17,880 nucleotides of DNA, taken from JAABSP01 sp011390135. Lineage in GTDB: Bacteria; Desulfobacterota; Desulfobacteria; Desulfobacterales; JAABSP01. Shown in pieces: positions 13,496-17,880 of the stretch. Below the pieces are notes generated by a model. It did not search any database and was not told the origin of the DNA. It saw nothing but the letters and a program-made list of their open reading frames with translations. A program made the position numbers and the translations under genes. The stretch is from contig JAABSZ010000071.1 of assembly GCA_011390135.1 (NCBI GenBank), positions 1-17,880 on the forward strand. Direction: 5' to 3'. The stretch's first letter is position 1. Every line of letters begins with the position of its first letter.

Positions 13496-14161
13496 CTACT
13501 GCGCCTGCAGCATGGTCCCTTCCAGCGAATCCTTCTTTAAGATCTCGCCTTTGAAGATAAAGACCTTCACCCCTACGGTTCCGTAGGTGGTCTTTGCCTG
13601 GGTAAAACCGTAGTCGATATCGGCTCTCAGGGTATGCAGGGGAACTCTCCCCTCCCGGTACCATTCGGTTCTGGCCATCTCCGCACCGCCCAGACGTCCC
13701 GAGCAGATGATCTTGATCCCCTTTGCACCGAAGCGCATGGCAGAGGAGACCCCCCGCTTCATGGCACGGCGAAAGGCCACCCGGCGCACGATCTGGAGGG
13801 CCACGTTCTCGGCCACCAGTTGCGCTTCGATCTCGGGCTTGCGCACCTCCTGGATGTCGATGAGCACCTCCTGGGTGATCATCTTCTCCAGCTCCTTTTT
13901 CAACTGCTCGATCTCGGAACCCTTCTTGCCGATCACAATTCCCGGCCTGGCTGTGTAGATTCTGAGGCGGACCCGCTTGGAGGAGCGCTCGATCTCGATC
14001 CTGGAGATGCCGGCGTGGAATAGCTTGTTTTTAATATATTCCCGGATTTTATGATCTTCCAGGATGTAGTCCGAATATCGCTTTCGGTCTGCATACCACC
14101 GCGACTCCCAGGTCTTGACGATACCGAGTCTCAATCCGATTGGATTTACTTTCTGGCCCAA
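13496..14161 (-). CDS. rpsC: 30S ribosomal protein S3 (TTG start)
   Basis: S3 forms part of the mRNA entry tunnel and helicase. The 221-residue product has the conserved start GQKVNPIGLRLGI, the KH-domain segment GIVIGKKGSEIEQLKKELEK and the C-terminal signature RRVAFRRAMKRGVSSAMRFG. The only start that gives the family N-terminus is TTG at 14161. It is preceded by AAGGAGG at 8-nt spacing; the frame upstream is open back to the rplV stop but has no ATG or GTG. Ends LQAQ, TAG. One of five small-subunit genes here with a TTG start. Confidence 0.97.
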   Translation of the reverse strand: MGQKVNPIGLRLGIVKTWESRWYADRKRYSDYILEDHKIREYIKNKLFHAGISRIEIERSSKRVRLRIYTARPGIVIGKKGSEIEQLKKELEKMITQEVLIDIQEVRKPEIEAQLVAENVALQIVRRVAFRRAMKRGVSSAMRFGAKGIKIICSGRLGGAEMARTEWYREGRVPLHTLRADIDYGFTQAKTTYGTVGVKVFIFKGEILKKDSLEGTMLQAQ

Positions 14162-14169
14162 CCTTAATC

Positions 14170-14176
14170 CCTCCTT
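14170..14176 (-). promoter_or_regulatory. Strong Shine-Dalgarno for rpsC TTG start
   Basis: On the minus strand AAGGAGG lies 8 nt before the TTG of rpsC and fixes the start. It is a perfect anti-16S complement compensating for a weak initiation codon. Confidence 0.85.
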
Positions 14177-14185
14177 CGCAATTAT

Positions 14186-14524
14186 TTAGACAGAATCTTC
14201 AGCCAAAATGACCGTAATATGGGATGTTCGCTTCAATATTCGCGTACCCCGGCCCCGGGCTCTGGCCCGGAAGCGCTTCAGTGTTGGTCCTTGGTCCGCG
14301 AAGATGTTTCGAATCACCAGCGAATCCACATCGACCCCCGGGTACTGATCCGCATTGGCCAGTGCCGAGCGGATCAACTTCTCCAGGATTCCGGCCGCCT
14401 TCTGCGGCATGAATTTCAGCTTGTTGAGCCCGTCCTCCACCGGCTCGCCCTTGACCGTATCGATCAGGTTTCGAACCTTCTGGGGAGACATCCGGGCATA
14501 TCGCAATACGGCTCTGAACTCCAT
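14186..14524 (-). CDS. rplV: 50S ribosomal protein L22
   Basis: L22 spans the large subunit and forms part of the tunnel constriction with L4. With the chosen ATG the product is 112 residues (E. coli 110), beginning MEFRAVLRYARMSPQKVRNL. It contains GILEKLIRSALANADQYPGV and the C-terminal beta-hairpin sequence GPTLKRFRARARGRGTRI. An upstream in-frame GTG at 14542 would add MIREGL and overlap the rpsS stop. I prefer ATG 14524 because the purine run AAGGGAAGGG lies just before it and would otherwise be coding, and because family members start at this point. Ends in TAA, 24 nt before rpsC. Confidence 0.96.
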   Translation of the reverse strand: MEFRAVLRYARMSPQKVRNLIDTVKGEPVEDGLNKLKFMPQKAAGILEKLIRSALANADQYPGVDVDSLVIRNIFADQGPTLKRFRARARGRGTRILKRTSHITVILAEDSV

Positions 14525-14538
14525 CAGCCCTTCCCTTA

Positions 14539-14820
14539 TCACTTCTTCAGTTTCGATTTTTTGTCGCCCGCGTGCCCGTAGAAGGTACGCGTCGGCGAGA
14601 ACTCCCCGAGCTTGTGGCCCACCATATTCTCGGTCACGAAGACCGGAATGAACTTCTTGCCATTATGCACGGCAAGGGTGATCCCCACCATCTCCGGGAG
14701 AATGGTGGACCGCCGGGACCAGGTCTTGATGACCCGATTACTGCGGCTCTCCTGCGCGGCCTCCACCTTATTGACCAGTTTCGGCTCCACATAGGGACCC
14801 TTTTTCAACGAGCGTGGCAT
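14539..14820 (-). CDS. rpsS: 30S ribosomal protein S19
   Basis: S19 is a small-subunit head protein that works with S13. The 93-residue product matches the family closely: MPRSLKKGPYVEPKL at the start, then SRRSTILPEMVGITLAVHNG, VTENMVGHKLGEFSPTRTF and a KSKLKK tail. It starts with ATG 10 nt after rplB, with GAGGAGA overlapping the rplB stop region. Its TGA stop overlaps a possible GTG start of rplV, but that GTG is not the preferred rplV start. Confidence 0.98.
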   Translation of the reverse strand: MPRSLKKGPYVEPKLVNKVEAAQESRSNRVIKTWSRRSTILPEMVGITLAVHNGKKFIPVFVTENMVGHKLGEFSPTRTFYGHAGDKKSKLKK

Positions 14821-14830
14821 AAAGTCTCCT

Positions 14831-15658
14831 CTACTTCTTCGTCCGCTTCCGCACGATATAGCGGTTGCTTCGCTTGTTTTTCCGAGTGACGTATCCCTTG
14901 GTGGGTTTACCCCACGGCGAACAGGGATGGCGCCCGCCCGAGGAACGACCCTCGCCGCCGCCCATGGGATGATCCACCGGGTTCATGGCCACGCCCCGTA
15001 CATGGGGCCTCCGGCCCAGCCACCGCTTCCGGCCGGCCTTGCCCAGGGAGATGTTCTCGTGCTCCACGTTGCCCACTTGTCCGATGGTCGCGCTACATGC
15101 CAGCAGAACCATCCGTACTTCGCTGGAGGGGAGCTTGACCTGAGCATATCGGTCCTCTTTGGCCATGAGCTGGGCGTAGGCCCCCGCACTTCGCACGATC
15201 TGGCCGCCCTTTCCCAGGCGCAGCTCGATGTTGTGGATGTGGGTTCCCAGTGGAATGTTGGCCAAGGGCAGCGCATTGCCGGGTTTGATGTCCGAATCAG
15301 GTCCCGACATGACCGTGTCACCCACCTTGAGGTTGACCGGGGCCAGAATATAGCGCTTCTCGCCGTCCACATAATGGAGGAGCGCGATGCGGGCGCTGCG
15401 GTTAGGATCATATTCGATGGCCGCAACCTTTGCCGGGATATCGGTCTTGTCGCGCTTGAAGTCGATGATCCGGTAGTGGCGCTTGTGTCCGCCGCCCCGG
15501 AACCGGCAGGTGGTCCGGCCATTTACATTCCGCCCTCCGGATTTCCGGTTGGGCTCCAGCAGAGACTTTTCCGGCGCCTTTTTGGTGAGTGCGCCGAAAT
15601 CTGAAAACTCTTGAAATCTGCGGCCCGGAGAGGTGGGCTTTGTCTTTTTTATCGCCAT
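14831..15658 (-). CDS. rplB: 50S ribosomal protein L2
   Basis: L2 is a universally conserved large-subunit protein needed for subunit joining and near the peptidyl transferase centre. The product is 275 residues (E. coli 273). It shows NVNGRTTCRFRGGGHKRHYR, then DPNRSARIALLHYVDGEKRY, and the RNA-binding C-terminal signature GVAMNPVDHPMGGGEGRSSG followed by a KR-rich tail ending RKRTKK. The conserved His-Pro-x-Gly-Gly-Gly-Glu-Gly loop is intact. The ATG start has GGGAG at six bases' spacing. A long open frame on the opposite strand (14927-15604) is a shadow. Confidence 0.98.
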   Translation of the reverse strand: MAIKKTKPTSPGRRFQEFSDFGALTKKAPEKSLLEPNRKSGGRNVNGRTTCRFRGGGHKRHYRIIDFKRDKTDIPAKVAAIEYDPNRSARIALLHYVDGEKRYILAPVNLKVGDTVMSGPDSDIKPGNALPLANIPLGTHIHNIELRLGKGGQIVRSAGAYAQLMAKEDRYAQVKLPSSEVRMVLLACSATIGQVGNVEHENISLGKAGRKRWLGRRPHVRGVAMNPVDHPMGGGEGRSSGGRHPCSPWGKPTKGYVTRKNKRSNRYIVRKRTKK

Positions 15659-15680
15659 AATATACTCCCTTAGCTTTCGC

Positions 15681-15968
15681 TTATGCCCCTTCGAATGCCT
15701 GGATTCGTTCGCCGGGCATCAGGGTGACGATCGCCTTTTTCCAGTCTTTGCGTTTGCCCTCGATCCGGCCCCGGCGCTTGACCTTGCCCTTTATCTGAAT
15801 CGTTCGGACCTGCTTCACCTTTACATTGAAGATCTGCTCAACAGCCCGCCGGACTTCCACGCGGTTGCTCTTCCTGTCCACCTCAAAAGTGTACTGGCCG
15901 GCAAGTTCCCGCTGGGCGGTCGTCTTCTCCGTCTCCAATGGCCGTTTTATGATATCGTACCGAATCAT
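15681..15968 (-). CDS. rplW: 50S ribosomal protein L23
   Basis: L23 sits at the polypeptide tunnel exit and docks trigger factor and SRP. The 95-residue product has the family pattern IIKRPLETEKTT near the start, TFEVDRKSNRVEVRRAVEQI in the middle and VKVKQVRTIQIKGKVKRRGR near the end. Its ATG shares bases with the rplD TGA stop (ATGA, 4-nt overlap), so translation is probably coupled to rplD. rplB follows 22 nt downstream. Ends in TAA. Confidence 0.97.
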   Translation of the reverse strand: MIRYDIIKRPLETEKTTAQRELAGQYTFEVDRKSNRVEVRRAVEQIFNVKVKQVRTIQIKGKVKRRGRIEGKRKDWKKAIVTLMPGERIQAFEGA

Positions 15969-16588
15969 TTTTGAAGCCTCCCTTCGATCTGCTGAATGCT
16001 GGGCTCGATCAGAACGAGATGCTCATATTTGAGAATGTCATAGACATTCAGCCCGTCGGTTCGCAGCACCTTGGTCCCGGGAAGGTTTCTCGAGGAGAGT
16101 TCCAGCACCTCGTCTTTCCGATCCGTAATGATCAGCACATTCTTTTTGCCCAGAGCTTCGAGCACTGCGGCAAAGGCCTTGGTCCTGATCCTCTCCAGCC
16201 CGAATCCGTCGACCACAGTGAGCTTTTCCGACTGATATCGGCTGCTCAAAGCCATCTTGAGCGCAAGCTTTCGCACCTTCTTGGGGATTCTCTTTTTATA
16301 GGATCGGTTATCCGGGCCAAAGACCACGCCGCCGCCCCGAAGCAGCGGAGATTTGATATCGCCGCGCCGGGCCCTGCCGGTTCCCTTCTGACGAAAGAGC
16401 TTTCGGGTGCTGCCCTTGACATCGCTGCGGTGTTTGACCGAAGCTGTCCCCGAACGACGCCGGGCCAACTGCATATTGACCACCTGGTGCAGCACTTCGG
16501 GCTTGACCGACACATTGAAGACCCCGTCAGGAAGGTCTGTCTGGGAGACCGTCTCCCCCTTACTGTTCACAACATCTATAACAGCCAT
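15965..16588 (-). CDS. rplD: 50S ribosomal protein L4
   Basis: L4 lines the nascent-peptide tunnel and, in E. coli, represses the S10 operon. The product is 207 residues (E. coli 201). It carries the extended-loop segment ARRRSGTASVKHRSDVKGS, then RKLFRQKGTGRARRGD, SPLLRGGGVVFGP, and the C-terminal domain segment DGLNVYDILKYEHLVL. The ATG lies 20 nt after rplC. Unlike most genes in the cluster it has no clear Shine-Dalgarno sequence: the preceding bases are AAACGGATATTGTT. Its TGA stop overlaps the rplW start in an ATGA junction. Identification is secure; the weak initiation site is noted as a finding. Confidence 0.97.
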   Translation of the reverse strand: MAVIDVVNSKGETVSQTDLPDGVFNVSVKPEVLHQVVNMQLARRRSGTASVKHRSDVKGSTRKLFRQKGTGRARRGDIKSPLLRGGGVVFGPDNRSYKKRIPKKVRKLALKMALSSRYQSEKLTVVDGFGLERIRTKAFAAVLEALGKKNVLIITDRKDEVLELSSRNLPGTKVLRTDGLNVYDILKYEHLVLIEPSIQQIEGRLQK

Positions 16589-16608
16589 AACAATATCCGT
16601 TTAGTTTT

Positions 16609-17247
16609 CTACTTTTTGGAGGATTTCTTCAGCTTGCGGACGAGGATCAATCCGGACTTTGCACCCGGCACCGCGCCTTTGACAAAAAGGAGATTCTCTT
16701 CGGGGCGGATATCGATGATCTCGAGATTTTTGATCGTTTTGCGGGCATCGCCGTACTGTCCCGGCATCTTCTTCCCTTTGATCACCTTGGATGGCCATGC
16801 ACTGCATCCGATGGAGCCCGGAACCCTGTGGCTCTTGCTGCCGTGGGTGGCGCGGCCCCCGTGAAATCCGTGGCGCTTGATGACGCCTGAAAAGCCCCGG
16901 CCCTTGGTCGTTCCGGTGATATCAACCTTATCTCCTACCTCGAAAAGCCCTGTGGTGATCTCCTGTCCGAGGGTATATTCGGCCGGATCATCCACGGCAA
17001 ACTCCCGGAGATGGGCGAAAAGCTTCTCGCCGCTCTTTGCCATATGACCTTTGAGGGGCTTGTTGACCCGCTTGGCCCGCTTCTCGTCGAATCCGAGCTG
17101 CAGCGCGGGGTAGCCGTCGGTGGCTTCGGTCTTGATCTGCGTCACCACACAGGGTCCGGCCTGGAGCACCGTCACCGGCACATACCGGCCATCGGGCGTA
17201 TAGACCCCTGTCATGCCAATTTTTTTTGCAATAATTCCTTTGCTCAT
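16609..17247 (-). CDS. rplC: 50S ribosomal protein L3
   Basis: L3 is an early-assembly large-subunit protein whose long loop reaches the peptidyl transferase region. The 212-residue product starts MSKGIIAKKIGMTGVY and contains the signature TKGRGFSGVIKRHGFHGG, then THGSKSHRVPGSIG and KGKKMPGQYGDARKT, all diagnostic of bacterial L3. The ATG start lies 10 nt after rpsJ, with the ribosome-binding site TAAGGAG built over the rpsJ stop, which suggests translational coupling. The Gln that is methylated in E. coli L3 (in GSIGQ) is replaced here by Cys (GSIGC), so that modification is not expected. Ends in TAG. Confidence 0.98.
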   Translation of the reverse strand: MSKGIIAKKIGMTGVYTPDGRYVPVTVLQAGPCVVTQIKTEATDGYPALQLGFDEKRAKRVNKPLKGHMAKSGEKLFAHLREFAVDDPAEYTLGQEITTGLFEVGDKVDITGTTKGRGFSGVIKRHGFHGGRATHGSKSHRVPGSIGCSAWPSKVIKGKKMPGQYGDARKTIKNLEIIDIRPEENLLFVKGAVPGAKSGLILVRKLKKSSKK

Positions 17248-17257
17248 GACCTTCTCC

Positions 17258-17563
17258 TTAGAGTTTGATCTCCACGTCCACTCCCGGAGAGAGATCCAGC
17301 TTCATGAGCGCATCCACGGTCTGCTGGGTCGGCTCCAGAATATCGAGAAGGCGCTTGTGGGTCCGCATCTCGAACTGCTCTCTCGACTTCTTATCGATAT
17401 GGGGAGACCGCAGTACAGTATATTTATTGATTCTCGTCGGCAGGGGAATGGGCCCCACTACCTTTGCGCCGGTCTTGTTGGCCGTATCCACGATATCGGT
17501 CGCGGACTGATCCAACAGCTTGTGATCGTACGCCTTGAGCCGGATTCTGATCTTCGTGTTCAT
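17258..17563 (-). CDS. rpsJ: 30S ribosomal protein S10
   Basis: S10 is a small-subunit head protein that also acts in transcription antitermination as NusE. The 101-residue product matches the family length and shows IRIRLKAYDHKLLDQSATDIV, GPIPLPTRINKYTVLRSPHIDKKSREQFEMRTHKRL and the end VDVEIKL (motifs broken here only by the listing). The start is ATG, preceded by GAGGTAAGG. It is the first gene after tuf, with only 19 nt between them, so there is no room for the long L4-responsive S10 leader known from E. coli. rplC follows after 10 nt with its Shine-Dalgarno sequence overlapping the rpsJ stop (TAAGGAG). Confidence 0.98.
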   Translation of the reverse strand: MNTKIRIRLKAYDHKLLDQSATDIVDTANKTGAKVVGPIPLPTRINKYTVLRSPHIDKKSREQFEMRTHKRLLDILEPTQQTVDALMKLDLSPGVDVEIKL

Positions 17564-17582
17564 CTATCCTTACCTCATTCCC

Positions 17583-17880
17583 CTATTCGATGATCTCGCT
17601 GACCACACCCGCGCCCACGGTCCGTCCGCCCTCACGCACCGCAAAGCGAAGCTCTTTTTCCATCGCGATGGGGGTGATCAGTTCGGCCGAAATGGTCACG
17701 TTGTCACCGGGCATCACCATCTCCACACCCTCGGGCAGGAACAGGTTGCCGGTCACGTCGGTGGTTCTGAAATAAAACTGGGGGCGATAGCCGGTAAAGA
17801 AGGGGGTATGACGGCCTCCCTCCTCTTTGCTCAGGATGTAGACCTCGGCCTTGAACTTGGTGTGAGGGGTTATGGAACCG
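17583..17880 (-). CDS. tuf: Elongation factor Tu, C-terminal part (gene runs off the window)
   Basis: EF-Tu is the GTPase that delivers aminoacyl-tRNA to the ribosomal A site. Only the last 98 codons are visible, ending in TAG. The translation shows domain 3 hallmarks: HTPFFTGYRPQFYFRTTDVTG, the VMPGDNV loop, and the C-terminus REGGRTVGAGVVSEIIE, essentially the universal bacterial EF-Tu end. The GTP-binding domain and the start codon lie beyond the window edge. rpsJ follows after 19 nt, the usual fusA-tuf-rpsJ linkage of the str and S10 operons. Whether this is the only tuf copy cannot be told here. Identification is secure. Confidence 0.98.
   Translation of the reverse strand, partial: GSITPHTKFKAEVYILSKEEGGRHTPFFTGYRPQFYFRTTDVTGNLFLPEGVEMVMPGDNVTISAELITPIAMEKELRFAVREGGRTVGAGVVSEIIE

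Noticed and set aside
14525..14542. GTG start extending rplV by six codons and overlapping the rpsS stop
   Set aside because: The extension would encode the purine-rich ribosome-binding region; ATG 14524 matches the family N-terminus.
14927..15604. A 225-codon open frame opposite rplB
   Set aside because: Shadow of L2, with no independent support.
1..17880. Mobile elements, CRISPR arrays, tRNA or rRNA genes
   Set aside because: I found no spaced-repeat array, transposase, integrase or structural RNA; the region is core housekeeping DNA.

Overview
The window is a bacterial ribosomal-protein super-operon read entirely on the minus strand, so gene order below runs from high to low coordinates. 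It starts with the 3' end of tuf (EF-Tu) and continues through the fused S10, spc and alpha blocks: rpsJ-rplC-rplD-rplW-rplB-rpsS-rplV-rpsC-rplP-rpmC-rpsQ-rplN-rplX-rplE-rpsN-rpsH-rplF-rplR-rpsE-rpmD-rplO-secY-infA-rpmJ-rpsM-rpsK-rpsD-rpoA-rplQ. All genes are intact, tightly packed (4-nt ATGA overlaps to 48-nt gaps, with one 90-nt gap between secY and infA), and have family-typical lengths. adk and map, often found between secY and infA, are absent.

After rplQ comes a 184-nt gap with short purine-rich quasi-repeats and a very strong intrinsic terminator (3574-3610). Next are a plant-type 4-hydroxy-tetrahydrodipicolinate reductase (dapB), a 593-residue YejA-like periplasmic solute-binding protein starting 1 nt after dapB, and a 206-residue membrane-anchored cysteine-cluster protein of unknown function. 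The left edge (1-169) holds a 13-bp tandem repeat that overlaps a second probable terminator.

Organism: a Gram-negative bacterium is suggested by the SecY/YejA-type export setting. The moderately GC-rich composition, the zinc-binding (C+) forms of S4, S14, L24 and L36, the gene order, the plant-type DapB and the cysteine-cluster protein suggest Desulfobacterota (former Deltaproteobacteria, Desulfobacterales-like). This is an inference from protein character; no database search was possible.

How it works together: the main cluster supplies 26 ribosomal proteins (10 small-subunit, 16 large-subunit), the SecY translocon channel, IF-1 and the RNA polymerase alpha subunit. The downstream trio covers lysine/meso-diaminopimelate synthesis, peptide or oligopeptide capture, and an unknown metal/cysteine membrane function. 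The most unusual sequence-level observation is that five ribosomal genes start with TTG behind near-perfect Shine-Dalgarno sequences, and all five encode small-subunit proteins. I found no mobile element, CRISPR array, tRNA or rRNA, and no new multi-gene system. No gene-free stretch exceeds 300 nt; the largest are 3556-3739, 1-169 and 791-932.
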